Both the position numbers and the translations under genes were made by a program. A DNA stretch of 64,000 nt, taken from Mycolicibacterium aurum. GTDB lineage: Bacteria > Actinomycetota > Actinomycetes > Mycobacteriales > Mycobacteriaceae. Numbering within the stretch: the stretch's first letter is position 1; every line of letters begins with the position of its first letter. The notes beneath the pieces were generated by a model that was given only the letters and a program-made list of their open reading frames with translations, did no database searches and had not been told where the DNA came from. Positions 1 through 9,583 of this stretch are shown here, in pieces. The stretch is taken from contig NZ_LR134356.1 in assembly GCF_900637195.1 (NCBI RefSeq), positions 4,464,001-4,528,000 on the forward strand. Reading direction: 5' to 3'.

Positions 1-1
1 C

Positions 2-3000
2 GCCGCGGCGGCACGCTGTGAGTACGCGCTGTTGCGCTCGTTCGACGCCAGGCTGGGCTGGGGTCCCGACGTGTCCGGCGACGACGACCTGCTGGCCCGC
101 ACAGCCTCCCTCGGCGACCAACACGAGCAGCGCCACCTCGACACCCTGCGGCTCGACGCCGACGTCGCCGTCATCGGTCGGCCCAGATACAGCGTGCCGG
201 GCCTGACCGCGGCCGCCCGCCAGACCCTGCAGGCGATCGAGCGACGGGCCCCGATCATCTACCAGGCGGCGATGTTCGACGGGCGCTTCGTCGGGTTCGC
301 CGATTTCCTCGTCCTCGAGGACACCCCGGACGGTCAGCGGTACCGGCTCCGCGATACCAAGCTCGCCCGCTCGGTCAAGGTCGAAGCGCTGCTGCAGCTG
401 GCGGCGTACGCCCAGACACTGACCGACGCAGGCGTGCCGGTGGCCCCCGAGGTCGACCTCGTGCTCGGTGACGGCGCCGCGGTCAGTTATCCCGTCGACG
501 AACTTCTGCCGGTGTACCGGCCCCGCCGCGACGCGCTGCAGAACCTGCTGGACGGACACCTCGCCGGCGGCAGGCCGGTGACGTGGGAGGACCTGCACGT
601 CCGCGCCTGCTTCCGGTGCTCCGAATGCGAACCGGAGGTACGCGCACACGACGACCTGCTGCTCGTGGCCGGCATGCGGGTCAGCCAGCGGGCGCGGCTG
701 ATCGACGCCGGCATCACCACCGTGCACGACCTCGCCGCGCATGAGGGCCCCGTGCCGGAGCTGTCGAAGCGGACCGTCTCTGCGCTGTCCGCGCAGGCGC
801 GACTGCAGATCGCCGATCGGGTGGACCACAAGCCGCCGTACGAGCTCGCCGACCCGCAGCCACTGATGGTGCTGCCCGACGCCGACAAGGGTGACCTGTT
901 CTTCGACTTCGAGGGCGATCCGCTGTGGACCACCGACGGCCACGACTGGGGGCTGGAGTACCTGTGGGGCGTCCTGACGATGGCCGACGATTTCCACCCG
1001 TACTGGGCCCACGACCGTGCCGAAGAACGCCAGGCCCTCAAAGACTTCCTCGCGATGGTGCGCAAGCAGCGGCGCCGCCACCCCGGCATGCACATCTACC
1101 ACTACGCCGCCTACGAGAAGAGCACGCTGCTGCGGCTGGCGGGCCGGTACGGCGAGGGTGAGCGACAGATCGACGAGCTGCTGCGCGACGGTGTGCTGGT
1201 AGACCTGTATCCCCTTGTCCGCAAGAGCATTCGGGTGGGTACCGAGAACTACAGCATCAAGTCGCTCGAACCGCTGTACATGGGCAACGAGCTGCGCGAC
1301 GGTGAGGTCACCACCGCCACCGCGTCGATCACCGAGTACGCCCGCTACTGCGCGTTGCGCGACGAGGGCCGCCTGGACGAGGCGGCGACCGTATTGAAGG
1401 AAATCGAGGAGTACAACCGCTACGACTGCCGATCGACGCGCCGGCTTCGGGACTGGCTGATGGCTCGCGCGATCGAATCGGGGGTTCCGCCGCGCGGACC
1501 GGTGAAGGCCTCGGGCCCCGTGGACACCCGCGACGTCGTTGTCGACGACGTGGAGAAGAAGTTGCTGAAGTTCGCAGGCGACGGCATCGAGGCGCGCACC
1601 GCCGAGCAGACCGCAGTGGCGATGCTGGCTGCCGCCAAGGGTTTTCACAAGCGTGAGGACAAGCCGTTCTGGTGGGGTCACTTCGACCGCGTCAACAACC
1701 CGGTCGACGAATGGGCCGACGACAGCAGTGTGTTCGTCGCCGAGCGCCATGAGATCGTCGCCGACTGGCACAAGCCACCCAAGGCCCGCAAGATGCAGCG
1801 CCGTGTGCTGCTGACGGGAGAGATCGCCTCCGGCGAGCTGGCCGGGGACATGTACGGGCTGTACGACCCGCCGTCACCGGCCGGCATGTCCGACGACCCG
1901 GACCGCCGCGGCTTCGGCAACGTCACGGTGCTCGAGTGTGACGACCCGGAGGTTCCGACGCAGGTGCTGATCGTCGAGAAGAGCTCCGCCGAAAGTGTTT
2001 TCGACCAAGTTCCGTTCGCTCTCACCCCGGGACGGCCGATCCCCACCACCACGCTTGCCGAGTCGATCGCCGACACCGCGGGACTGGTGGCTGCCGGGTT
2101 GCCGAACCTGCCCGCCGACGGGCTCGCCGACATCCTGTTGCGGCGCGCGCCCCGTACCCGCAGCGGCGGTCCCCTTCCGCGCAGCGGTGCCGTCGTCGAC
2201 GACATCACGGCCGCCCTGCTGGATCTCGACTCGTCCTACCTCGCCGTGCACGGGCCGCCGGGCACCGGGAAGACCTACACCTCGGCACAGGTGATCGCCA
2301 CCCTTGTCACCGAACACACGTGGTCGGTGGGTGTCGTCGCGCAGTCACACGCGGTGGTGGAGAACCTGTTCACCGGCATTCTGGAAGCCGGGGTCGACGG
2401 CGCGCGCATCGGCAAGAAGCGGCACACCGCGGCCGGCGCCGGATGGACGGAACTGGACCGTGACGACTACGCCGGGTTCCTCTGCCAAGACGGCTGCGTG
2501 GTCGGCGGCACCGCATGGGACTTCGCCAATGCCAACAAGTTCGGGCGCGACAGCCTCGACCTCCTCGTCATCGAGGAGGCCGGCCAGTTCAGCCTCGCGA
2601 ACACCGTCGCGGTGGCCCGCGCGGCACGAAATCTGTTGCTACTCGGCGATCCGCAACAGCTGCCCCAGGTCAGCCAGGGCACCCATCCCGAACCGGTCGA
2701 CGGCTCGGCGCTCGGCTGGCTCGTCGACGGCCACCACACGCTTCCGCCCGAACGGGGCTATTTCCTGGACCGCTCCTACCGCATGCATCCCGAGGTGTGC
2801 CGCGCCGTGTCACGGTTGTCCTACGACGGGCGACTGCTCTCGGAAGAGGACGTCACCACCGCGCGCAGGCTCGACGGCGTCACGCCGGGAGTCCGGATGC
2901 TGGCCGTCGACCACCTCGGTAACTCGACCGAGAGCCCCGAGGAGGCCGAGGCCATCGTCGCCGAGATCCAGCGACTCCTGGCCAAGCCGTGGACGGACGA

Positions 3001-3376
3001 GAAGGGCACCCGGCCACTGGCCCAGAACGACGTTCTGATCGTGACGCCGTACAACGCTCAGGTGGTGCAGGTGCGTCGCCGGCTGGATGCGGCCGGACTG
3101 ACCGACGTGCGTGCAGGCACCGTCGACAAGTTCCAGGGGCAGCAGGCACCCGTGGTGTTCGTCTCGATGACGGCATCCTCGATCGACGACGTTCCGCGCG
3201 GGATCTCGTTCCTGCTCAACAGAAATCGCCTCAACGTCGCAGTGAGCCGGGCGAAGTACCTGGCCGTCATCGTCAGGTCCGAACAGCTGACCGAGTATCT
3301 GCCCGCAACTCCAGACCGGCTGGTGGAGTTGGGCGCGTTCCTGTCCCTGCCCACGTGTGATACACCGGCGGGGTGA
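2..3376 (+). CDS. RecB-like nuclease / DEDD exonuclease / UPF1-type helicase fusion (TM0106 family), 5' truncated
   Basis: The reading frame is open to the left edge, so the true start lies outside the window. About 1,125 residues are visible. The first segment has RecB-family nuclease motifs: a G-x-x-D element near residue 100, RDTK near 118 and Q-x3-Y near 134. A Cys near residue 6 plus a C-x2-C-x2-C cluster near 205 suggest a Cas4/AddB-like iron-sulfur site. A DEDD/RNase H-like domain follows (FFDFEG near 300, YDCRSTRR near 477). The C-terminal half is an SF1 helicase with Walker A GPPGTGKT near 750, an EEAGQ Walker B near 857 and DKFQGQQ near 1043. It matches the size and gene context of M. 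tuberculosis Rv1251c. The role is unproven but nucleic acid processing or repair is likely. It overlaps the next gene by four bases (GTGA), suggesting translational coupling. Confidence 0.88.
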   Translation, partial: AAAARCEYALLRSFDARLGWGPDVSGDDDLLARTASLGDQHEQRHLDTLRLDADVAVIGRPRYSVPGLTAAARQTLQAIERRAPIIYQAAMFDGRFVGFADFLVLEDTPDGQRYRLRDTKLARSVKVEALLQLAAYAQTLTDAGVPVAPEVDLVLGDGAAVSYPVDELLPVYRPRRDALQNLLDGHLAGGRPVTWEDLHVRACFRCSECEPEVRAHDDLLLVAGMRVSQRARLIDAGITTVHDLAAHEGPVPELSKRTVSALSAQARLQIADRVDHKPPYELADPQPLMVLPDADKGDLFFDFEGDPLWTTDGHDWGLEYLWGVLTMADDFHPYWAHDRAEERQALKDFLAMVRKQRRRHPGMHIYHYAAYEKSTLLRLAGRYGEGERQIDELLRDGVLVDLYPLVRKSIRVGTENYSIKSLEPLYMGNELRDGEVTTATASITEYARYCALRDEGRLDEAATVLKEIEEYNRYDCRSTRRLRDWLMARAIESGVPPRGPVKASGPVDTRDVVVDDVEKKLLKFAGDGIEARTAEQTAVAMLAAAKGFHKREDKPFWWGHFDRVNNPVDEWADDSSVFVAERHEIVADWHKPPKARKMQRRVLLTGEIASGELAGDMYGLYDPPSPAGMSDDPDRRGFGNVTVLECDDPEVPTQVLIVEKSSAESVFDQVPFALTPGRPIPTTTLAESIADTAGLVAAGLPNLPADGLADILLRRAPRTRSGGPLPRSGAVVDDITAALLDLDSSYLAVHGPPGTGKTYTSAQVIATLVTEHTWSVGVVAQSHAVVENLFTGILEAGVDGARIGKKRHTAAGAGWTELDRDDYAGFLCQDGCVVGGTAWDFANANKFGRDSLDLLVIEEAGQFSLANTVAVARAARNLLLLGDPQQLPQVSQGTHPEPVDGSALGWLVDGHHTLPPERGYFLDRSYRMHPEVCRAVSRLSYDGRLLSEEDVTTARRLDGVTPGVRMLAVDHLGNSTESPEEAEAIVAEIQRLLAKPWTDEKGTRPLAQNDVLIVTPYNAQVVQVRRRLDAAGLTDVRAGTVDKFQGQQAPVVFVSMTASSIDDVPRGISFLLNRNRLNVAVSRAKYLAVIVRSEQLTEYLPATPDRLVELGAFLSLPTCDTPAG

Positions 3377-4731
3377 CCCAAGCGCTGATCGAGCGGCTCG
3401 CGGCAATCGTCGGGGCGGCCTATGTGACCACCGACGCCGATGTGCTCGACGGCCGCAGCACCGATTACACCGGGCGATACCGCGGTCACGCCTCGGCGCT
3501 GGTCCGGCCGGGTTCCACCGACGAGGTCGCCGCGGTGCTGCGCGAGTGCCGCGCCGCCGCAGCCGATGTCACGGTGCAGGGTGGGCGGACGTCGCTGGTG
3601 GCAGGCACCGTGCCCGAACACGACGACGTCCTGCTCTCGACGGAGCGGCTGCGCGACATCGGCGAGGTGGACGTGCTGGAGCGCCGGGTGCAGGTGGGTG
3701 CCGGGGCGACGCTGGCCGACGTGCAGCGAGCGGCCGCTGCAGCGGGACTGGTGTTCGGTGTCGACCTCGCAGCCCGCGACTCGGCGACCGTGGGAGGCAT
3801 GGCGTCCACGAACGCCGGCGGGCTGCGCACGGTCTGCTACGGAAACATGGGCGAGCAGGTGATCGGGCTCGACGTGGTGTTGCCCGACGGCACCGTGGTG
3901 CACCGCCACAGCCAGGTGCGCAGCGACAACACCGGCTACGACCTGGCCTCGCTGTTCGTCGGCGCCGAGGGCACGCTCGGGGTGATCACGGGGCTCGACC
4001 TGCGCCTGCACCCCGCGCCCCGGCAGCGGGTCACGGCGATCTGCGGATTCCACGATCTGACCGCGCTGACCGCGACGGGCCGGGTGTTCCGCGACATGGA
4101 GGGCATCGCGGCCCTGGAGCTGATCGACGCCCGGGCCAGTGCGCTGACCGCCGAACACGCCGGGGTGCCCGCGCCGGTCCAGGGCGCCTGGCAGCTGCTG
4201 ATCGAGTTGGCCGGGGAAACCGATCTGACCGACCGACTGGCCGCGGCGCTGGAGCACGCGGAGCTGGCCGACGAGCCGGCCGTCGGCGTGGACGCGAGCG
4301 CCCAGCAGCGGCTGTGGCAGGTTCGCGAGGCGATCGCCGATGTGCTCGGAGTGTACGGACCCCCGCTCAAATTCGATGTCTCGCTGCCACTTTCGGCAAT
4401 CCAGGGCTTCTCCGAGGAATCGGCTGAACTGATCGCCGGCCACGACGCCGATGCGATCCCCGTGCTGTTCGGCCACATCGGAGAAGGCAATCTGCACCTG
4501 AACATCGTGCGCTGCACACTCACCGGCGAACGCGAGCGTGCGCTGTATGCGGCGATGATGGAACTGATCGCCCGCCACGGCGGCAACGTCAGTTCGGAGC
4601 ACGGCGTGGGGACACGCAAACGCGACTACGTGTCGATGTCCCGCTCCGACGCCGACATCGCCGCGATGCGGGCGCTCAAGGCGGCGTTCGATCCCACGGG
4701 ATACCTGAACCGCGCCGTGCTGTTCAGCTGA
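3373..4731 (+). CDS. FAD-binding oxidoreductase, GlcD / D-2-hydroxyacid dehydrogenase type
   Basis: This 452-residue flavoprotein has the FAD_binding_4 plus FAD-oxidase C-terminal architecture of glycolate oxidase GlcD, D-lactate dehydrogenase and D-2-hydroxyglutarate dehydrogenase. Visible landmarks are RPGSTDEV near residue 50, the FAD loop GGMASTNAGG near 140, GHIGEGNLH near 365 and EHGVGTRKR near 410. Length and context fit M. tuberculosis Rv1257c. It should oxidise a 2-hydroxyacid, but the substrate cannot be read from the sequence. The GTG start overlaps the stop of the nuclease/helicase gene, so the two are probably cotranscribed. Confidence 0.88.
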   Translation: MTQALIERLAAIVGAAYVTTDADVLDGRSTDYTGRYRGHASALVRPGSTDEVAAVLRECRAAAADVTVQGGRTSLVAGTVPEHDDVLLSTERLRDIGEVDVLERRVQVGAGATLADVQRAAAAAGLVFGVDLAARDSATVGGMASTNAGGLRTVCYGNMGEQVIGLDVVLPDGTVVHRHSQVRSDNTGYDLASLFVGAEGTLGVITGLDLRLHPAPRQRVTAICGFHDLTALTATGRVFRDMEGIAALELIDARASALTAEHAGVPAPVQGAWQLLIELAGETDLTDRLAAALEHAELADEPAVGVDASAQQRLWQVREAIADVLGVYGPPLKFDVSLPLSAIQGFSEESAELIAGHDADAIPVLFGHIGEGNLHLNIVRCTLTGERERALYAAMMELIARHGGNVSSEHGVGTRKRDYVSMSRSDADIAAMRALKAAFDPTGYLNRAVLFS

Positions 4732-4752
4732 CGGGCGGTAGCGTGGCCCGGG

Positions 4753-6153
4753 ATGACCGGCATCGAAGCTGATTACCTCGTGGTGGGAGCGGGCGCCATG
4801 GGGATGGCGTTCGTCGACACCCTGCTCACCGAGACCGACAGCACGGTGGTGCTCGTCGACGAGAACCATCAACCCGGCGGGCACTGGAACTCGGTGTACC
4901 CCTTCGTCCGGCTGCATCAGCCGTCGGCCTACTACGGCGTGAACTCGCAGGCGCTGGGTAACGAGCACTCGATCGACCGCAGCGGCTTCAACGAGGGCTT
5001 CTTCGAGCTCGCCACCGGCCACGAGGTCTGCGCCTACTACGACCAGGTCATGCGCAACCACATGCTGCCGACCGGACGTCTTCAGTACTTCCCGATGGCG
5101 CGGCATCTGGGCGACAACAGGTTTCGCACACTCGACGGCGAAGAGCACAGCGTGACGGTCCGGCGCAGGATCGTCGACGCCACGTACCTGCTGACGGTGG
5201 TGCAGTCCATGCGGTCCGCCCCGTTCTCGGTGGCCGACGGTGTCGACGTGGTGGCGCCGAACGATCTGCCGCGACGCGCGCCCGATCACGAGCACTTCAC
5301 CGTCGTCGGGGGCGGCAAGACCGGGATGGACTGCTGCCTCTGGCTGCTGCGCAACGGCGTTCCCGCCGATCGGGTGCGGTGGGTCATGCCACGCGATTCG
5401 TGGCTGCTCAACCGCGCCAACATTCAGCCGGGACCCGAGTTCGTCACGACGCTGCGCGGGTCGATCGCGGCACGCATGCAGGCAGTCACCGAGGCGACCT
5501 CCCTCGACGACCTCTTCGACAGGCTGGAAGCCGCCGAGCAACTGTTCCGCCTCGACCCGGCGGTCCGGCCGACGATGTATCACTGCGCCATCGTGTCGCA
5601 GCGCGAGCTGGAGCACCTGCGCCTGATCACCGACGTGGTGCGCCTTGGACACCTCGAGCAGGTGTACCACGATCGGATCACGTTGCGGGACGGCACGATC
5701 GCGGCGCGGGCGTCTCTGTATGTCGACTGCACCACCCAGGGCCTCCCCCGCCCACCGTCGGTTCCGGTATTCGATGGCGACCGGATCACACTGCAGAGTG
5801 TGCGCAGCTGTCAGCAGGTCTTCAGCTCCGCGTTCATCGCCCACGCGGAGGCGGCCTACGGCGACGACGCCACCCGCAACCAACTGTGCGGTCCGATCAC
5901 GCATCCGGATGCGCCGATCGACTGGCTGCGACATACCGTGGAGGACAACGTCGCCACGCTGCGCTGGCTGCAGGATCAGGATCTGATGGAGTGGCTCAAG
6001 AGCGCGCGGCTCAATGTGGCACGTGATCTGTTCCCGGTCTTTCCGCCGGGCAAGGAGCGGGTGCGCGAGAAGGCGATGGGGGCGCTCGCCGTCGCGCTCA
6101 CCACGACGAACGAGAAACTGGCCGCGCTGATGGCGGACGCGGCGCAGCGCTAG
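4753..6153 (+). CDS. FAD/NAD(P)-binding oxidoreductase
   Basis: This 466-residue protein has two Rossmann nucleotide-binding sites. The first, VVGAGAMGMAF, lies at residues 9-19, and the second, VVGGGKTGMD, lies near residue 180. This is the layout of flavin monooxygenases and pyridine-nucleotide oxidoreductases. The element PGGHW near residue 42 is typical of the FMO-like group. The substrate is unknown. A TAGCGT hexamer at 4739-4744 lies eight bases before the ATG, so a leaderless transcript is possible. The 3' end overlaps the convergent MFS gene by four bases. Confidence 0.8.
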   Translation: MTGIEADYLVVGAGAMGMAFVDTLLTETDSTVVLVDENHQPGGHWNSVYPFVRLHQPSAYYGVNSQALGNEHSIDRSGFNEGFFELATGHEVCAYYDQVMRNHMLPTGRLQYFPMARHLGDNRFRTLDGEEHSVTVRRRIVDATYLLTVVQSMRSAPFSVADGVDVVAPNDLPRRAPDHEHFTVVGGGKTGMDCCLWLLRNGVPADRVRWVMPRDSWLLNRANIQPGPEFVTTLRGSIAARMQAVTEATSLDDLFDRLEAAEQLFRLDPAVRPTMYHCAIVSQRELEHLRLITDVVRLGHLEQVYHDRITLRDGTIAARASLYVDCTTQGLPRPPSVPVFDGDRITLQSVRSCQQVFSSAFIAHAEAAYGDDATRNQLCGPITHPDAPIDWLRHTVEDNVATLRWLQDQDLMEWLKSARLNVARDLFPVFPPGKERVREKAMGALAVALTTTNEKLAALMADAAQR

Positions 6154-8015
6154 TCGCGGGAATGCCGCCCGCGGCTGCCGGAATCCTCATCTTCGGATGG
6201 CACGGCGATTCCGTTGTGCGCGTGGCCATTCGGCGGTGCTGGAGCCGCGGGTTGATCCAAGAGCTGATCGAGGATGCTCCGCCACTCGGACCTCGGCTCC
6301 GGCGCGGGCTCGGGCTCGGGCTGAGCCGGGTCGTCGCCGTCGCGCAGCGGCTCGGTCACGGGGTCGAGCACGTCGGTGTCGGCGAATGCGTCGGCGGCGG
6401 TGGGCATGTCCGCGCTCCGATGTGGTGGCGCGGCAGGCTCGGCGGTGTTCCACGCCACCTCGTACTCGAGGTATTCGTCCTCCCCGTCGGCCCACGAGAG
6501 GTCGTCGTCGTCGTCGACAACGACGTCGGTGGCCGGACCCGGCGGGGCCTGCGCCGCCGGGGAGGCCAGGAAGCTGCGCAGGAACAGCGCCGCGATCACA
6601 CCGAAGAGTGCGACGAAGGCGGGCAGCAACATCGCCTGCGACATCGCCGAAGCGAACGGGGCGTGCAGAAACGCCGGCAGTTCGGTGGCCTGCCCCTCGG
6701 CCTGCGGCGTGGCATCCGCCGTGCCGGGCAGCTTGGCCGACAGCTGGGACGTCATCAGCGCCGCCATGCCCGCGCTGCCCAGCACCGAGCCCACCTGCCG
6801 GGTGGTGTTGTAGACACCTGAGCCGGCGCCGGCCAGCTGCGGGGGCAGATTCCGGGTGGCGGTGGCGGCCAGCGGCGACCAGATGAAGGCCATCGCCACA
6901 CCCATCGCCGTCAGCGGCAGGACCAGCCGCCAGATGGGCGTCGCTGGCGTCATCTCGATCGACAGCCACGTCAGCCCGATCGCCATCAGCGAGAATCCGA
7001 ACCCGACCACGGCGCTCGGATGGGACCGGTCGACGAGTCTGCCGACGAACGGTGCCAGAACCCCCGTGGCCACCGCCATCGGCGCGGTGAGCAGCGCGGC
7101 CTGCGTCGGCGAGAGGCCGCACACCGACTGGGCATAGAACATCAGCGGCAGGATCATGCTTGTCGCGACGAAGCCCATGGTCGCGATTCCCAGGTTGGAC
7201 ATCGAGAAGTTGCGGTCCCGGAAGATGATCAGCGGGATCAGCGACTGTCCCGTGTTGACCGACTGCCAGTACAGGAACGCCCCCATGACGGCTGCTCCGA
7301 CGACGATCGTGGCCCAGATCCACAGGGCCCAGTCGTGCGATTGCCCCTCCTGGAGGCCGAAGACGATCAGGAACATCGCGACGCCGGACAGCACGACACC
7401 CGGCAGGTCGAGGCGCTGATTCTGTTGCGTGGGCAGCGACGGGACGAGCCAGATCGCCATCGCGATGCCGACGACACCGATCGGCACGTTCACGATGAAG
7501 ATCCACTGCCAGCCCAGATGGTCCACCAGCAGTCCGCCGGCGAGCGGACCGACCAGGGTGGCCACGCCCGCGGTCGCGCCCCACACGCTCATCGCGACAC
7601 CGCGACGCTGCGGCGGGAACGTCCTGGTGATGACGGTCATGGTCTGCGGGGTCAGCAGCGCGGCGCCGACGCCCTGCACGACCCGCGCGGCGACCAGCAT
7701 GCCGATGGTGTCGGACAGTCCGCACCCCAGCGATGCCGCGGTGAAGACCGCCAGGCCGAGTATGTACAGGTTCTTCGGGCCGTACCGGTCGCCCAGCCTG
7801 CCTGCGATCAGCAACGGCACCGCGTACGCCAGCAGGTAGGCGCTCGTCACCCAGATCACCGCGTCGTAGTCGGCACCCAGACTCGCCATGATGGCCGGGT
7901 TGGCGACAGAGACGATCGTCACGTCGACCAGGATCATGAAGAACCCGATCAGCAGCGCCCATAGGGCGTGCCAGGGGTTCGCACCCCGGGCACGCGGCGT
8001 CACGGTCTGGAACAT
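6150..8015 (-). CDS. DHA2-type MFS drug exporter with long acidic C-terminal tail (Rv1250-like)
   Basis: This 621-residue protein is a 14-helix major facilitator of the EmrB/QacA class. The motif A region (GRLGDRYGPKNLY) is near residue 72 and the antiporter motif C region (GVATLVGPLAGGLL) near 150. Members export cationic and amphipathic drugs in exchange for protons. Its position next to the Rv1249c and kgd orthologues matches Rv1250. After the last membrane segment (about residue 480) comes a hydrophilic tail of roughly 130 residues. The tail has an Asp run (VVVDDDDDLSW), a Glu/Asp-rich patch and Pro-rich stretches, which is longer than usual for the family. Confidence 0.88.
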   Translation of the reverse strand: MFQTVTPRARGANPWHALWALLIGFFMILVDVTIVSVANPAIMASLGADYDAVIWVTSAYLLAYAVPLLIAGRLGDRYGPKNLYILGLAVFTAASLGCGLSDTIGMLVAARVVQGVGAALLTPQTMTVITRTFPPQRRGVAMSVWGATAGVATLVGPLAGGLLVDHLGWQWIFIVNVPIGVVGIAMAIWLVPSLPTQQNQRLDLPGVVLSGVAMFLIVFGLQEGQSHDWALWIWATIVVGAAVMGAFLYWQSVNTGQSLIPLIIFRDRNFSMSNLGIATMGFVATSMILPLMFYAQSVCGLSPTQAALLTAPMAVATGVLAPFVGRLVDRSHPSAVVGFGFSLMAIGLTWLSIEMTPATPIWRLVLPLTAMGVAMAFIWSPLAATATRNLPPQLAGAGSGVYNTTRQVGSVLGSAGMAALMTSQLSAKLPGTADATPQAEGQATELPAFLHAPFASAMSQAMLLPAFVALFGVIAALFLRSFLASPAAQAPPGPATDVVVDDDDDLSWADGEDEYLEYEVAWNTAEPAAPPHRSADMPTAADAFADTDVLDPVTEPLRDGDDPAQPEPEPAPEPRSEWRSILDQLLDQPAAPAPPNGHAHNGIAVPSEDEDSGSRGRHSRD

Positions 8016-8115
8016 GGTGGGAGTCAGTCAGATATCCATCGAGAGACGAACAGTTCGGCCCGACGCTACGGTCCGACGGTTATCCCGACAAGTCAGCGCC
8101 GGGGGTCCCGCGCCG

Positions 8116-9441
8116 TCACGCGGGCTCCGCGAGCGCCTCACCTGCGACGGGGGCCGGTGCGGGGTTGCGATGGACACCGGTGACCAGCAGGGCCGCCAGC
8201 GCGACCATCACCCCGGCGGCCATCACGACCGCCATCGCGAGTTCGTCGTTGCCCAGCACGCCCACCACGGGGGCGATCGCGGCGCCGCCGCCGAACTGCA
8301 CGGCGCCCAGTAGCGCGGCCGCCGTCCCCGCGGCATCCGGATGGCGGGTCAGCGCAACCGCCGGAGCATTCGGGATGACGAGGCCCATCGCGGCGAGGAT
8401 CGCCCAGACGGGGAGAACGAAGCCGTACAGCCCGCCGATGCGTGCGGCCGCGACCGCGATGAAGACCGCGCCGAACACTGACGCCGCGACCAGCGCCCAC
8501 ATCATGATCTGCTGCGGCCTGAACCGCTTCAACAGCACAACGTTGAGCTGCGTGGTGCCGATCAATGCGACGGCGCCCGCGCCGAACACCAGCGCAAAGG
8601 CGGTCTGGTCGAGGCCGAAGCGGCCCTGCAGGACGAAGGACGCGCCCGCGATGTAGGCGAACAGACCCGACATTCCGAGCGCGGCGATCAGCACCAGGAT
8701 GACGAACCGGACGTCGCGGACGAGTTCGAGGTAGGTCGCCGCGATCCCGCGGACCTTGAGGGGGCGGCGGTGGCCGACAGGCAGCGTTTCCGGCAGCAGG
8801 AACACGGCCATGACCAACAGCGCGCCCGCGAGAACCACGAGCGCGGCGAACACCCAGTGCCAGGAGCCGTGCAGCAGCACCGCCGCGCCCAGCGACGGTG
8901 CCAGGACCGGGGCCACCCCGAGGACCAGCATCAGCCGCGACATGACAGTGGCCGCGGCGTTGTCCTTGTACAGATCACCGACGACCGCGATCGCGACGAC
9001 CATGCCCGCCGCGGCCCCCATGCCCTGCAGACCCCGGGCGATGCCGAGCACCAGGATGTTCGGCGCGAACAGGCACAGCAGTGACGCCAGCATGTGCAGC
9101 ACGATGCCGGCGAACAGCGGCTTGCGGCGGCCCAGTGAATCCGACAGCGGCCCGATGACCAGCTGCCCGATGGCCAGCCCCGCCAGCGTGCCGGTGAGCG
9201 TCAGCTGAGCCAGGGACGAGGACACGTGCAGTTCCTCGGCGATCTTGGGCAGTGCCGGTAGGTACATGTCGATGGTCAACGGGCCGAGGGCCACCAGGAG
9301 GCCGAGGACGAAGATCATCCGGATGCGGCTCGGCGGTGCAGCCGCCGAATCGGCCACAGGGGGCGGAGCCGCCGAATCGGACGCAGGGGGCAGAGCCGCC
9401 GAATCGGACACAGGTTGCCTCACGTCAGGGGATACTGCCAT
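8116..9441 (-). CDS. Bcr/CflA-type MFS multidrug exporter
   Basis: This 441-residue, 12-helix DHA1 transporter belongs to the Bcr/CflA group. Recognisable parts are GLLVALGPLTIDMYLPALP in helix 1 and IGPLSDSLGRRKPL for motif A. The group exports bicyclomycin, sulfonamides, chloramphenicol-type drugs or cysteine; the substrate here is unknown. The N-terminus carries three copies of a nine-residue Ala/Pro/Asp/Ser unit encoded by 27-base tandem repeats. I do not recall an M. tuberculosis counterpart at this position, so it may be accessory. It lies about 100 bases upstream of the other exporter on the same strand. Confidence 0.85.
   Translation of the reverse strand: MAVSPDVRQPVSDSAALPPASDSAAPPPVADSAAAPPSRIRMIFVLGLLVALGPLTIDMYLPALPKIAEELHVSSSLAQLTLTGTLAGLAIGQLVIGPLSDSLGRRKPLFAGIVLHMLASLLCLFAPNILVLGIARGLQGMGAAAGMVVAIAVVGDLYKDNAAATVMSRLMLVLGVAPVLAPSLGAAVLLHGSWHWVFAALVVLAGALLVMAVFLLPETLPVGHRRPLKVRGIAATYLELVRDVRFVILVLIAALGMSGLFAYIAGASFVLQGRFGLDQTAFALVFGAGAVALIGTTQLNVVLLKRFRPQQIMMWALVAASVFGAVFIAVAAARIGGLYGFVLPVWAILAAMGLVIPNAPAVALTRHPDAAGTAAALLGAVQFGGGAAIAPVVGVLGNDELAMAVVMAAGVMVALAALLVTGVHRNPAPAPVAGEALAEPA
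9341..9415. repeat. 27-bp in-frame tandem repeat, 3 copies, in the exporter N-terminus
   Basis: Units begin at 9341, 9368 and 9395, each starting GCCGCCGAATCGG. They encode three related nine-residue segments (SDSAALPPA, SDSAAPPPV, ADSAAAPPS). Copy number is likely to vary between strains. Confidence 0.85.
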
Positions 9442-9583
9442 GCAATTGGTTAGCGACGCTTCCCATTAATTTCTTCCCCGGTGAACAAACAGTGACCGCT
9501 ATCACAGTGGGGCACGTAGCGGCTGCCGCCGCGCGTTGTACACCAGTTAGCCTGGATCAGGTTCACACAACGGAGGTGGCGCC

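Noticed and set aside
3058..5934. A 958-residue minus-strand open frame opposite the nuclease, FAD and flavoprotein genes
   Set aside because: It lies antisense to three well-supported genes. Its Arg/His/Gln-rich sequence is typical of GC-rich shadow frames and shows no domain.
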